A stretch of 64,000 bases of DNA from Hoyosella rhizosphaerae (lineage in GTDB: Bacteria; Actinomycetota; Actinomycetes; Mycobacteriales; Mycobacteriaceae). The position numbers and the translations under genes were made by a program. The stretch covers positions 62,001 through 126,000 of the forward strand of contig NZ_BMJH01000001.1 of NCBI RefSeq assembly GCF_014643175.1, given 5' to 3'. Below, piece by piece: positions 19,286 through 28,404 of the stretch. The notes beneath the pieces were generated by a model. It saw nothing but the letters and a program-made list of their open reading frames with translations. It made no database searches and was not told the origin of the DNA. Each line of letters begins with the position of its first letter. Within the stretch, counting starts at the first letter, position 1.

Positions 19286-20002
19286 ATGGCCAACAGCACA
19301 TCTGATCGTGAGCAGTTGATCGCTGCTTTGGGCGTTGGTATTCGCGAAGATCTTCTAACCTTGGCGTTGACGCACCGTTCATATGCTTACGAGCACGGAG
19401 GTTTGCCGACCAACGAGCGGCTCGAGTTTCTCGGGGACTCTGTTTTGGGCTTGGCCATCACGGAGCACTTGTATGTGACGCACCCAGATAAACCAGAAGG
19501 TGAACTCGCGAAGATCCGGTCCAGTGTCGTCAATATGAACGCACTAGCTGACGTTGCGAGGGAACTCGGCGAAGGCGGTCTCGGCGCCCATATCTTCCTC
19601 GGCAAAGGTGAGGAACTAACTGGCGGCCGTGACAAGGCAAGCATCCTTGCTGACGGGATGGAATCCATCCTTGGCGCCATCTATCTCGACCACGGTCTGG
19701 ATGTGGCACGCGATGTGGTGCTGAGACTGTTCCGCGGGCACCTTGAGCGTGGACCGCGTCTTGGTGCTGGCCTCGATTGGAAAACCAGTTTGCAGGAACT
19801 GACCGCGGAGCAAGGGTTGGGCGTCCCGGCATACGACGTCGAGTCGTCGGGGCCTGATCATGACAAGGAATTCACCGCGACGGTGCGGGTTTCGGGAACG
19901 GACTACGGTACCGGAACTGGACGCACCAAGAAGGAAGCCGAACAGAAGGCCGCCGGTGCCGCATGGCATGCGCTGTCTGCATTGTCGGTCCCAGCAGAGT
20001 AG
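19286..20002 (+). CDS. rnc: Ribonuclease III
   Basis: Double-strand-specific endonuclease for rRNA and mRNA processing. The signature [21 protein letters not shown] lies near residue 40, with the acidic catalytic residues. A second acidic cluster occurs in [15 protein letters not shown], and a C-terminal dsRNA-binding domain ends in [19 protein letters not shown] chose ATG 19286 because GAAGG sits just upstream; a TTG at 19268 would add six codons. The 238-aa length is normal. mutM starts 10 bp later. Confidence 0.95.
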   Translation: MANSTSDREQLIAALGVGIREDLLTLALTHRSYAYEHGGLPTNERLEFLGDSVLGLAITEHLYVTHPDKPEGELAKIRSSVVNMNALADVARELGEGGLGAHIFLGKGEELTGGRDKASILADGMESILGAIYLDHGLDVARDVVLRLFRGHLERGPRLGAGLDWKTSLQELTAEQGLGVPAYDVESSGPDHDKEFTATVRVSGTDYGTGTGRTKKEAEQKAAGAAWHALSALSVPAE

Positions 20003-20011
20003 CGGTGCAGT

Positions 20012-20905
20012 TTGCCTGAACTGCCCGAAGTTGAGGTTGTACGGCTTGGCCTAGAGCGCCACATTTTGGCTTCCACGATCAACCATGTCGCCGTATTGCA
20101 CCCGCGTGCGGTTCGGCGACATGTGCCGGGGGCGCGCGACATCGAGACCCGCCTGCAGGGGCGTCAATTCGTTGCCGCTCACCGCCGAGGCAAATACTTG
20201 TGGCTTGAACTCGACTCGCCCAGCGGTGCTGGCGAGGAATCAGTGCTCGTTCATCTGGGGATGAGCGGCCAAATGCTGGTCCAGCCGCCAAATGTTGCAC
20301 GGGAAGCCCATGCCCGCATCGTGGTGTCGCTCGCCAACGGGATGGAACTGCGATTCGTCGACCAACGCACATTTGGCGGCTGGATGATGGCAGACCTCGT
20401 GCCCAGCCACGGCGGCGCTATAGTTCCGGTGCCGATAACCCATATCGCTCGCGATCCTCTCGATCCACTGTGCGACATCGATCAGGTAGTCGAAGTGATG
20501 CGCGGCAAGACATCTGAGGTCAAGAGGCTTTTACTTGACCAAACAGTGGTGTCAGGAATTGGAAACATCTATGCAGACGAGGCGCTGTGGCGAGTCGGCA
20601 TGCACGGTGCGCGCATCGCACAAACCCAGTCCCGGCCAAAACTGCGACGGTTGATCCACGCGGCCGCTGATGTCATGACAGAAGCACTCGCACAAGGCGG
20701 AACCACATTCGACGCGCTATATGTGAACGTGAACGGGCAGTCGGGGTATTTCAGTCGATCGCTGAATGCGTATGGGCGTGAGAATGAGCCGTGCGTGCGG
20801 TGTGGGGCGGTGATGCGTCGTGAGTCGTTTATGAATCGGTCGTCGTTTTATTGCCCTCGGTGTCAGCCGCGGCCCCGGCGCACGTCGAATGCGGCCCCGG
20901 CCTAA
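20012..20905 (+). CDS. mutM: Formamidopyrimidine-DNA glycosylase
   Basis: Removes oxidised purines such as 8-oxoguanine and cleaves the strand. The start must lie directly before [10 protein letters not shown], because the mature N-terminal proline is the catalytic nucleophile; this makes it the rare start TTG at 20012. Other conserved parts are HLGMSGQML, the H2TH-region [12 protein letters not shown], and a C-terminal zinc finger (CVRC then CPRC). The length is 297 aa. Its last codons run into a 16-bp tandem repeat, so the Ala/Pro-rich tail end is probably recent. Confidence 0.95.
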   Translation: MPELPEVEVVRLGLERHILASTINHVAVLHPRAVRRHVPGARDIETRLQGRQFVAAHRRGKYLWLELDSPSGAGEESVLVHLGMSGQMLVQPPNVAREAHARIVVSLANGMELRFVDQRTFGGWMMADLVPSHGGAIVPVPITHIARDPLDPLCDIDQVVEVMRGKTSEVKRLLLDQTVVSGIGNIYADEALWRVGMHGARIAQTQSRPKLRRLIHAAADVMTEALAQGGTTFDALYVNVNGQSGYFSRSLNAYGRENEPCVRCGAVMRRESFMNRSSFYCPRCQPRPRRTSNAAPA

Positions 20906-20994
20906 GCAGGACCCGGCCCAAGTAGAACTCGGCCCAAGTAGAACTCGGCCCAAGTAGAACTCGGCCTGAGTAGTAACCGGCCTCGGTAGAACTT
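20899..20994. repeat. Six-copy 16-bp tandem repeat after mutM
   Basis: Six head-to-tail 16-mers start at 20899, 20915, 20931, 20947, 20963 and 20979. Copies two to four are identical (GGCCCAAGTAGAACTC); the outer copies have diverged. The first copy overlaps the mutM stop. The array has no spacer, so it is not CRISPR. It looks like a minisatellite or VNTR in the mutM-monooxygenase gap. Confidence 0.92.
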
Positions 20995-21074
20995 CTGCGC
21001 GTCGAGACTCACGAGTGAGACACTGTGTCTAAGCTACGAAGGTATTGCCTGTGAGCTGGAAGTAGGGGAAACGC

Positions 21075-22556
21075 ATGTCTGAGCGCGAAGAGTTCCGCGT
21101 AGTTGTGGTTGGTGCTGGTTTGGCGGGCATTGCCGCTGCGATCAAGCTCGAACGTGCGGGTATTGATGACGTTGTTGTGTTGGAGAAGGCCGACAGGGTC
21201 GGTGGGACGTGGCGCGACAATACTTACCCAGGCTGCGGATGTGACATCCCTTCCAACGTCTATTCGTTTACGTTTAACCCCAATCCGGACTGGAATTCGA
21301 CGTTCGCGCTGCAACCGGACATTCTTGAGTATGTTGAGGCGACTGCCGAAAAGTTCGATGTTTATCGCAAGATCCGGTTCCGTACTGAGGTGACGGAGGC
21401 TCGCTGGGACAGTGAGGCGCGTCGGTGGCTTATCGACACGACCAACGGTTCGTTTCAATCGCAGTTTGCAGTTTTCGCGGGTGGTCCCATAACCGAACCG
21501 AAGTTGCCGGACGTACCTGGTATCGGCACGTTCACTGGCGACATTTTCCATTCGGCCCGGTGGAATCATGACCTCGACCTCAGCGGTAAACGTGTCGCGG
21601 TGATCGGTACTGGTGCGTCTGCGGTCCAGTTTGTGCCCGAGATTCAGCCTGTAGTTTCTCAAATGTATGTATTTCAGCGAACTGCTTCATGGGTGATTCC
21701 CCGTGTGGATATGCCTGTACCAGGCTTGCTTAAGAGTGTCTTCCGGAAGGCGCCGGCTACTCAACGTGGCATGCGACATGGGCTTGACGGAATCCTCCGG
21801 TTGCTCACTCTGGCGATGCGCCACGAAGCTGCTGCGAAGCGGTTGAACATCATCGGCACGTCGTTTTTGCGGGCCCAGGTTAAGGACCCTGAGTTACGGA
21901 AACATTTGACGCCTAAGTTCAGCCTTGGCTGCAAGCGGCTACTCATCTCTAACGAATTCTTACCTGCGCTAACAAAGCCGAATGTTGAGCTCGTTCCTCA
22001 TGCTTTGCAGAGTGTTGGTGAGCATTCCGTGACAGCTGCTGACGGTACGACTTGCGAAGTTGATGTGATCATCTTCGGCACTGGTTTTGACGTCAGCCAT
22101 CCACCTATTTCTCGGCATATTCGGGGTGAAGATGGCACCATGCTGTCTGATGCGTGGACGGCGAGCCCGGAAGCGTACCTGGGCACAACGACGGTTAATG
22201 TGCCGAATGCTTTTATAATGCTCGGTCCTAATCTTTTGGTATACAACTCGTTCCTCGGAATTGCTGAGGACCAGATGAATTACGTTATCGATGCCATCAC
22301 GAAGGCAGATAAGTATGGCGTTGAGGTGCTGTCGTTAAAACCAGAAGTGCTCCGTGAATTCAACGACGACATCCAAGAAGCGCTGCAACACACTGTGTTC
22401 AACCACGGTGGGTGTTCTAGCTACTACCTAGATGAGAATGGCAAAAACTTCGCTGCCTGGCCGTACTCCACCACGTTGATGCGTAAACGTCTCAGTGAAT
22501 TCGATATCGAAAGCTACGACACCGTGCCGTACAAGAAGTCCGCGCCTGTGAGTTGA
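21075..22556 (+). CDS. FAD-dependent flavin monooxygenase of the Baeyer-Villiger type
   Basis: Class B flavoprotein monooxygenase that inserts oxygen next to carbonyls or oxidises heteroatoms using NADPH. The 493-aa protein has an N-terminal FAD Rossmann motif GAGLAGIAAAIKL. It also has the Baeyer-Villiger fingerprint FxGxxxHxxxW, seen as FTGDIFHSARW, and a second dinucleotide motif GTGASAVQFVPEI for NADPH. The substrate cannot be read from sequence. AGGGGA precedes the ATG. It interrupts an otherwise M. tuberculosis-like order between mutM and the OsmC gene, so it is probably a lineage-specific insertion. It stands alone, without a hydrolase or regulator. Confidence 0.88.
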   Translation: MSEREEFRVVVVGAGLAGIAAAIKLERAGIDDVVVLEKADRVGGTWRDNTYPGCGCDIPSNVYSFTFNPNPDWNSTFALQPDILEYVEATAEKFDVYRKIRFRTEVTEARWDSEARRWLIDTTNGSFQSQFAVFAGGPITEPKLPDVPGIGTFTGDIFHSARWNHDLDLSGKRVAVIGTGASAVQFVPEIQPVVSQMYVFQRTASWVIPRVDMPVPGLLKSVFRKAPATQRGMRHGLDGILRLLTLAMRHEAAAKRLNIIGTSFLRAQVKDPELRKHLTPKFSLGCKRLLISNEFLPALTKPNVELVPHALQSVGEHSVTAADGTTCEVDVIIFGTGFDVSHPPISRHIRGEDGTMLSDAWTASPEAYLGTTTVNVPNAFIMLGPNLLVYNSFLGIAEDQMNYVIDAITKADKYGVEVLSLKPEVLREFNDDIQEALQHTVFNHGGCSSYYLDENGKNFAAWPYSTTLMRKRLSEFDIESYDTVPYKKSAPVS

Positions 22557-22636
22557 TCTCGCTGGAGGCGTGTTGTTTCTCTCTCCTTGGGCCTGCTGAG
22601 CGGAATTTCTAGGCCCCAGATGGGATTATTACCATC

Positions 22637-23095
22637 ATGGAAGATGATCTGCACGAGTCCGAGGTCCGCAATCCCAACCCTGACAATGTTCGTCTGTGGG
22701 TAGACCGCGCTGGTGTGCGGCGCTATACGGGGAAAAATTCGCGTGGCGCCGAGGTCCAGATTGGATCTGTTGACGTTGACGGCGTGTTCACCCCGGGCGA
22801 ACTGTTGAAGATTGCGCTTGCGGCATGTTCTGGTTTGTCGTCGGACGGCCCACTGTCGCGACGTCTTGGCGACAACTATGACGCGCGAATTCGCGTTACT
22901 GGCTCGCCTGATCGGGAGAGTGAAACGTATCCGTTGCTTGACGAAGTGTTGGAACTCGACCTCAGTGAACTCGATGCGGATGCCCAACAGCGTTTGCTGC
23001 TGGTTGTCGAGCGTGCCATTGAGCGCAACTGCACCGTCGGTCGTACGCTAAAAGAGGGCACAAAGGTTGACCTGACCATTGAGGGGGAGTCGTGA
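22637..23095 (+). CDS. OsmC family protein (Rv2923c-type)
   Basis: OsmC/Ohr-fold proteins reduce hydroperoxides with a pair of cysteines. In this 152-aa product the first cysteine sits in LAACSGLSSDG and the second in NCTVGRTL, the expected spacing for the fold. N-terminal RAGVRRYTGKNSRGAE is typical of the OsmC strand. In M. tuberculosis the counterpart lies next to acyP and smc, as here. It overlaps the next small gene by 4 bp. The peroxide substrate is not known. Confidence 0.85.
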   Translation: MEDDLHESEVRNPNPDNVRLWVDRAGVRRYTGKNSRGAEVQIGSVDVDGVFTPGELLKIALAACSGLSSDGPLSRRLGDNYDARIRVTGSPDRESETYPLLDEVLELDLSELDADAQQRLLLVVERAIERNCTVGRTLKEGTKVDLTIEGES

Positions 23096-23508
23096 CGGGC
23101 AAGGCACCGCGGAGCAAGACTAGAGCGCAGACGCGCACTCGGCGTGCGGCCGATCCTCGTACGAAGGCGCGTAGGCCTCGGCAATTGCGCTCCGGCGTTG
23201 GCGAGTTTGGTCCACGGCCTCGAGCTGGGACAACGACCAAGCAGGTAGACGGTGTGCAGCCAGCCCAGGAACGGCCAGAGCAAGATCGTCCACGTGGATT
23301 TATTCGAGTAGATCCGGCCACGGTGAAGGTTGCGGTCTTCCTCGCGTCACAGGTGAAGTCGTTTACGACCCCGTCGTTTGAGCTGCGGGGGGTTGGCAAG
23401 ATCGGGTCGTACACAATCCCAACTGTCACCGTTCCCAGTATTGCTTTTGAAGCCGGTCAGGTTTACCCACCACGGCTTCCGCGGGTCCGGATCAATCGCT
23501 CTCGGTAA
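23092..23508 (+). CDS. Small basic protein of unknown function
   Basis: I do not recognise a family. The 138-aa product begins with about 50 residues rich in Arg, Lys, Thr and Pro (KAPRSKTRAQTRTRRAAD) that look disordered and nucleic-acid-binding. The compact C-terminal part from about residue 70 (VDPATVKVAVFLASQVKSF) has regular beta/alpha character and repeated I-P-T-V-T-V-P. It is supported as a gene by a 4-bp GTGA overlap with the OsmC gene and by coding-like third positions. It could act in translation or nucleoid binding, but that is only a guess from charge. Confidence 0.6.
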   Translation: MTGKAPRSKTRAQTRTRRAADPRTKARRPRQLRSGVGEFGPRPRAGTTTKQVDGVQPAQERPEQDRPRGFIRVDPATVKVAVFLASQVKSFTTPSFELRGVGKIGSYTIPTVTVPSIAFEAGQVYPPRLPRVRINRSR

Positions 23509-23574
23509 TCTTCGCTGCACTGTTACCGGCGCGTTAGTTTCAAACTTGTCGGAGTGCAGCGACATAATGTCGGG

Positions 23575-23844
23575 ATGGTTCGGTTAACGGCGTGGGTGCA
23601 TGGCACAGTGCAGGGGGTCGGGTTCCGATGGTGGACCCGATCTCGGGCGCTGGAGCTTGGCCTCGTCGGTCATGCCACAAATCATCGTGATGGCCGTGTC
23701 CTAGTAGTTGCTGAGGGCGAGCGGTCGGCATGCGAGAAGCTGCTCGCTTTGCTGCGGTCAGGTAAGACCCCTGGCGTCGTGACGGTGGTTGTCGAGTCGT
23801 GGGACGAACCCCGCGGTGACGTACAAGGGTTTGTGGAGCGGTAG
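23575..23844 (+). CDS. acyP: Acylphosphatase
   Basis: Small (89 aa) hydrolase of carboxyl-phosphate bonds. The signature [20 protein letters not shown] holds the phosphate-binding loop and catalytic arginine, and [11 protein letters not shown] carries the second catalytic position; the asparagine expected near residue 40 is present. The ATG at 23575 is in the expected place; an upstream in-frame GTG (23554) would add seven unconserved residues. acyP directly before smc is a conserved actinobacterial pairing. Confidence 0.93.
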   Translation: MVRLTAWVHGTVQGVGFRWWTRSRALELGLVGHATNHRDGRVLVVAEGERSACEKLLALLRSGKTPGVVTVVVESWDEPRGDVQGFVER

Positions 23845-23848
23845 CGGC

Positions 23849-26800
23849 ATGTACTTGAAGTCGCTGACGCTTAAGGGGTTTAAATCCTTCGCATCGGCAA
23901 CCACACTGCAGTTTGAACCAGGCATCACCTGTGTTGTGGGGCCGAATGGTTCAGGCAAATCCAATGTCGTGGATGCGCTGTCTTGGGTGATGGGCGAACA
24001 GGGCGCTAAAGCGCTGCGTGGTGGAAAGATGGAAGATGTCATCTTCGCCGGAACTTCGGGTCGCGGTGCGTTAGGCCGCGCTGAAGTTACGCTCACAATC
24101 GATAACACTGATGGTGCGCTGCCCATCGAATATTCTGAAGTCTCTATTACGCGTCGCGTGTTTCGTGATGGTGCGAGTGAATATGAAATCAATGGCGCGA
24201 GTTGTCGGCTTATGGACGTCCAGGAGCTGCTCAGCGACTCTGGCATTGGGCGCGAAATGCACGTCATCGTGGGGCAAGGACAGTTAGCTCACATTCTCGA
24301 GTCTCGGCCCGAAGATCTACGCGCCTATATCGAAGAAGCCGCGGGTGTGCTCAAGCACCGCCGTCGCAAAGAAAAAGCACTCCGCAAACTCAACGCCATG
24401 CAGGCTAATCTGTCTCGACTTTCCGACCTCACCGGCGAACTGCGGCGGCAACTCAAACCGCTTGCGAGACAAGCTGATGTTGCCCGGCGCGCTCAAGTAA
24501 TTCAGGCTGACGTGCGCGACGCAAAGCTACGCATCGCCGCTGATGACGTTGTGCAGCGACGGGTCGAATTGGCTGATCAACAGCACAACGAAACTCTTGC
24601 CCGCGAGCGTGCGGCGGCCGTTCGCGAGAAGTTCGACACGGTCAACGCGCGAGTCGGGAGCCTTGCGAGTCAAGCCGAAACGGTGTCGCCGCGCGCCGAA
24701 GAAGCATCGCAGGTTTGGTTTACGTTGTCTTCCATCGCGGAACGTGTGAATGCCACCATTCGTGTGGCGCGTGAACGGGAGCGGCACCTCACGAGCGCCA
24801 CGGTGGCGCAGCGTGGTCAGGATCCTGATGAACTTGATGCGCAGGCCGAGCATTTTGCCCAGCAGGAAAACGAGCTCAACGAGGCCGTGCTCATGGCCGA
24901 AGCGGCACTCGAAACGGTTCGCGAGGAGCTCGCTGCGTGCGAAGACGAGGCTGCTACCGCGGAGCGGGAACACCTTGCGGCCGTGCGAGCTATCGCGGAC
25001 CGCCGTGAAGGCCTTGCGCGTTTGGCGGGGAAAGTTGAGAACCTACAGACACGAGTCGAATCCTTCGACGCTGAGGTGTCGCGGTTCAACGAGCGGATAG
25101 CGGATGCTCAACGCCGCAACGAAGCCGCGCAGGAAGCGTTCGACGCCACCAGCGTCACCCTGGCTGAACACGAGGCCGTGGAGGAAAAGCTGGACCGCCA
25201 GTACGAACGTGCGCGGGCGACTCTGGCGAAGGCTGAGAATCGTGTCAAAGAGCTTCGGGATGCCGAGCGTGGCGCTGGGCATGAAGTGGTGTCGTTAACA
25301 TCGAGGATTGACACACTGTCCGCTGGTTTGCGCCGCGCTGACGGTCCCACGTGGCTTCATGATCATCACAGCGGCGTGGGTGCGCGGTTGCCCGACGTTG
25401 TTCAACTGTCCACTGGATACGAGGTGGCGATTTCCGCCGCACTCGGTGCCGCAGCAGATGCTGTCACGTCGTTGAATTCCGAAACAGCGGCTGACGCGCT
25501 TTCCTCTCTCCGTGAGGCAGACCGGGGGCGCGCGGTCATCATGATCGATATTCCCCCGACCCAATCCGCCGACAACAGTGATTCGACAAGTCTGCCGCAA
25601 GGCGCAGTTTGGGCAGCGGACCTCGTTGCGCCACCACAATCGCTAGCCGGAGCGGTGCGTTCACGCCTGGCACACACGGTGGTTGTTGACGACAACGATC
25701 TCATTGATCAGGTCCTCGCCAGTCACCCGACCGCGCGTGTTGTGACGCTGAGCGGGGAAATTTACGGCACCGGATGGGTCGAAGGTGGTACCGCTCAAAC
25801 ACCCTCTACTTTGGAGGTCCAGGCGGACATTGCGTCGGCGAAGGTGCAGCTCAACGAAGCCACCACCCGTGCGCGGGAACTCTCCGCGGCGCTTGCCGGT
25901 GCAGTCGAGGAACTCGACGATCGCCGCCACGCTCTAGCGGAGGCTCATACAGCACTTGCCGCAAACGACACTGCGATCACTCAGACACAAGAGGAACTTG
26001 CACGCCTTGGGCATAGCGTGCGCGGCACAAATGCGGAACGTGAACACCTCATTAGCCAACGCCTACGTGCTGAGGCTGAGCACGATCAGCTCATCTCCGA
26101 GTTAACTGAGCACGAAGAACGGCTTCGGCGGGCGCAATCTGACAGCGACGATGACCATGACGAAGCCGGAACTTCTACCCGCCGTGAAGCTGCCGCACAT
26201 GCCCTCGCCGCCGCGCGTGCCGCCGAGGTCGATGCACGCTTGGGGGCCCGCACGGCTGAGGAGCGCGCGAATGCTGTGCGAGGTCGGGCCGAGTCCCTTC
26301 GGCGTGCAGCCCGAGCAGAACGCGATGCCCGGGCGCGAGCAGAACAGCAGCAGCGGCGCCGTGAGGCCGCAGCCCGCACCGCAAACGTCATCGTTCAAGA
26401 AGCTGAAATGCTCGCGCACAGACTCGCAAAGGCGGTCAGCGAAGCGGCGGCAAACCGCGACGCACTCTCCGTCGAGCGCGACGGAATCAACGCCGAACTC
26501 CTCCGCGAACGGGACCACCTACACGCCCTCAACTCCGAATTGCACCGTCTGAACGACGCGATGCATCGAGACGAGGTTATCCGCGCCGAGGCGGCATTAC
26601 GCGTGGAACAACTCGAAGAACAGGTACTCGAACAATTTGGCATTGCCGCCGACGACCTCATCGCCGAATACGGCCCCGACAGCCCCTTGCCACCATCGGC
26701 GCTGGAGTTGCACGAGTATCAGCAGGCAAAAGAACGCGGGGAACTTGTCAGTGCGCCCCAACCGATGAAATACGAGCGCACTGCACAAAAACGCAGGCTC

Positions 26801-27472
26801 GCAGCGGCGGAACGTGATCTCGCAGCGCTGGGCAAGGTTAACCCCTTAGCGTTGGAAGAGTTCGCAGCTCTCGAAGAGCGCTACAACTTCCTTTCAACAC
26901 AACTAGAGGACGTTCGGGCAGCCCGCCAGGATCTACTTGGTGTCGTCGACGACGTAGACAAGCGGATCCTCCAGCTCTTTACCGATGCCTATTACGACGT
27001 CGAGCGTGAGTTCGTCACGGTGTTCCGCACTTTGTTCCCCGGAGGTGACGGGCGACTAGTTTTGACCGATCCCGCAGATATGCTCACCACTGGCATCGAA
27101 GTACAAGCACGGCCGCCTGGAAAAAAGGTCAAGCGGTTGTCGCTGTTGTCCGGCGGCGAAAAGTCACTTACGGCCGTCGCGTTGCTTGTCGCCATTTTCC
27201 GGGCACGACCGTCACCCTTTTATGTGATGGACGAAGTTGAGGCTGCACTCGATGACACCAACCTGCGACGCCTAATTCACTTGTTCGAACAGCTCCGCGA
27301 AACATCGCAGCTCATTGTGATTACGCACCAAAAAACCACCATGGAGGTGGCTGACGCTTTATACGGCGTCAGCATGCGAGGTGACGGCATCACGACTGTT
27401 ATCTCACAGAGGCTCCGAAATGCAACGCTTGCGCAGCGACCTGCGGCACCAACATCGCCGGAGGTTGCATGA
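23849..27472 (+). CDS. smc: Chromosome segregation ATPase SMC
   Basis: Condensin core subunit that compacts and segregates the nucleoid. The 1207-aa product has the N-terminal MYLKSLTLKGFKSFA, Walker A GPNGSGKSN (about 32-40) and a long coiled coil. A hinge domain lies at about 505-650 (VAISAALGAAADAVTSLNSE), then a second coiled coil. The C-terminal ABC signature LSGGEKSLTAVALL and Walker B FYVMDEVEAALDD complete the head. GGAG upstream supports ATG 23849 rather than the longer frame inside acyP. ftsY, the usual next gene in mycobacteria, is absent; another block begins after a 197-bp gap. Confidence 0.98.
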   Translation: MYLKSLTLKGFKSFASATTLQFEPGITCVVGPNGSGKSNVVDALSWVMGEQGAKALRGGKMEDVIFAGTSGRGALGRAEVTLTIDNTDGALPIEYSEVSITRRVFRDGASEYEINGASCRLMDVQELLSDSGIGREMHVIVGQGQLAHILESRPEDLRAYIEEAAGVLKHRRRKEKALRKLNAMQANLSRLSDLTGELRRQLKPLARQADVARRAQVIQADVRDAKLRIAADDVVQRRVELADQQHNETLARERAAAVREKFDTVNARVGSLASQAETVSPRAEEASQVWFTLSSIAERVNATIRVARERERHLTSATVAQRGQDPDELDAQAEHFAQQENELNEAVLMAEAALETVREELAACEDEAATAEREHLAAVRAIADRREGLARLAGKVENLQTRVESFDAEVSRFNERIADAQRRNEAAQEAFDATSVTLAEHEAVEEKLDRQYERARATLAKAENRVKELRDAERGAGHEVVSLTSRIDTLSAGLRRADGPTWLHDHHSGVGARLPDVVQLSTGYEVAISAALGAAADAVTSLNSETAADALSSLREADRGRAVIMIDIPPTQSADNSDSTSLPQGAVWAADLVAPPQSLAGAVRSRLAHTVVVDDNDLIDQVLASHPTARVVTLSGEIYGTGWVEGGTAQTPSTLEVQADIASAKVQLNEATTRARELSAALAGAVEELDDRRHALAEAHTALAANDTAITQTQEELARLGHSVRGTNAEREHLISQRLRAEAEHDQLISELTEHEERLRRAQSDSDDDHDEAGTSTRREAAAHALAAARAAEVDARLGARTAEERANAVRGRAESLRRAARAERDARARAEQQQRRREAAARTANVIVQEAEMLAHRLAKAVSEAAANRDALSVERDGINAELLRERDHLHALNSELHRLNDAMHRDEVIRAEAALRVEQLEEQVLEQFGIAADDLIAEYGPDSPLPPSALELHEYQQAKERGELVSAPQPMKYERTAQKRRLAAAERDLAALGKVNPLALEEFAALEERYNFLSTQLEDVRAARQDLLGVVDDVDKRILQLFTDAYYDVEREFVTVFRTLFPGGDGRLVLTDPADMLTTGIEVQARPPGKKVKRLSLLSGGEKSLTAVALLVAIFRARPSPFYVMDEVEAALDDTNLRRLIHLFEQLRETSQLIVITHQKTTMEVADALYGVSMRGDGITTVISQRLRNATLAQRPAAPTSPEVA

Positions 27473-27574
27473 GTGCCATCTGGGTGTGCAACAGTTAAGT
27501 CGCTGCTCGTGAGTGAACATGCGAGACGATGCACGTATCGTAGAGTCGTGGATTGGTTGCGCGGGCTACGCGTT

Positions 27575-27628
27575 GCTACACAAGGCCCCACAGCAACACA
27601 AGGCCAAACAGCGACACAAGATCGAACA
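27575..27628. repeat. Three-copy 18-bp tandem repeat upstream of the PgsA-like gene
   Basis: Three consecutive 18-mers, 27575-27592, 27593-27610 and 27611-27628, share the core GC-N-ACACAAG-N-(T/C)C. It lies in the smc-pgsA gap. If translation began at TTG 27553, in frame with the PgsA-like gene, the units would encode a TRPxSx-type hexapeptide repeat; I regard it as non-coding. No other gene is visible in the gap. Confidence 0.8.
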
Positions 27629-27669
27629 ACATAGTCGATGACGTCACATCGGAAGAGTGGTGTGTAAGA

Positions 27670-28404
27670 GTGGCAGACATGAGGACTCCGGAACCGGGTT
27701 CCCGCCCGCCGCTGCGCCGCCGAGGCGAAACTTACACCGAATACGCCAAACGTCTACCGCGCCCCGTGCGATCCGAAGATTACGTCCGTGAGCTGGATGA
27801 GCTAGCGGCTGAACCAGCTATCACCACCGACCGCATCTTCACCGTGCCTAACGTACTTAGCTTGATGCGGCTAGCGGGTGTGCCGATCTTTCTCGTCTTG
27901 TTGCTTGTGTACGAACTCGATGGGTGGGCGCTCATCATTTTGGTGTTCAGTGGCATCAGCGACTGGCTCGACGGCAAGCTCGCACGACTGCTCAACCAAA
28001 CATCAAAACTCGGGGCGATTCTGGACCCACTCGCTGACCGGTTATACATGTTTGTCATCCCCATCGCGTTCGCGTGGCGAGACTTCATTCCATGGTGGGT
28101 TGTCGCCATACTGATTGGCCGCGACGCCATCCTCGCGTGCATGGTGCCGTTTGTTAGGTCGCGAGGTGTGGATGCACTACCGGTGAGCTACTTGGGCAAA
28201 GCTGCAACCTTCGCGTTGATGTATGCGTTCCCTGTCATTTTGGCAGCCCAGGGCACAACCGCCTTCGCTGCTGTCATGGACCCCATCGGGCACGCACTCC
28301 TCATCTGGGGCATGTTCCTATACCTGTGGACAATGCTGCTGTACTTAGTGCAGGTGCGATTGCTCGTGAAGCACAACCCGCGACTTCCAAAACACAAGCG
28401 GTGA
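27670..28404 (+). CDS. CDP-alcohol phosphatidyltransferase (PgsA2-type)
   Basis: Integral membrane enzyme of the CDP-alcohol phosphotransferase family, probably making phosphatidylglycerophosphate or a related lipid. The catalytic signature DG(X2)AR(X8)G(X3)D(X3)D is complete, from LDGKLAR to ILDPLADR. About five to six hydrophobic segments follow NVLSLMRLAGVPIF. The first ~50 residues are Pro/Arg-rich and not conserved, so the start is unsure; GTG 27670 and ATG 27679 are both possible. It heads the cluster with DUF881 and Sbp genes that matches Rv1822-Rv1825. The exact alcohol substrate is not readable from sequence. Confidence 0.85.
   Translation: MADMRTPEPGSRPPLRRRGETYTEYAKRLPRPVRSEDYVRELDELAAEPAITTDRIFTVPNVLSLMRLAGVPIFLVLLLVYELDGWALIILVFSGISDWLDGKLARLLNQTSKLGAILDPLADRLYMFVIPIAFAWRDFIPWWVVAILIGRDAILACMVPFVRSRGVDALPVSYLGKAATFALMYAFPVILAAQGTTAFAAVMDPIGHALLIWGMFLYLWTMLLYLVQVRLLVKHNPRLPKHKR

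Noticed and set aside
20899-20994. Possible CRISPR array
   Set aside because: The units are contiguous, 16 bp, without spacers, and no cas gene is present.
22590-22620. GGGCCT/AGGCCC inverted repeat after the monooxygenase as a terminator
   Set aside because: The stem is about 6-7 bp with a 16-nt loop and no U-run; too weak to call.
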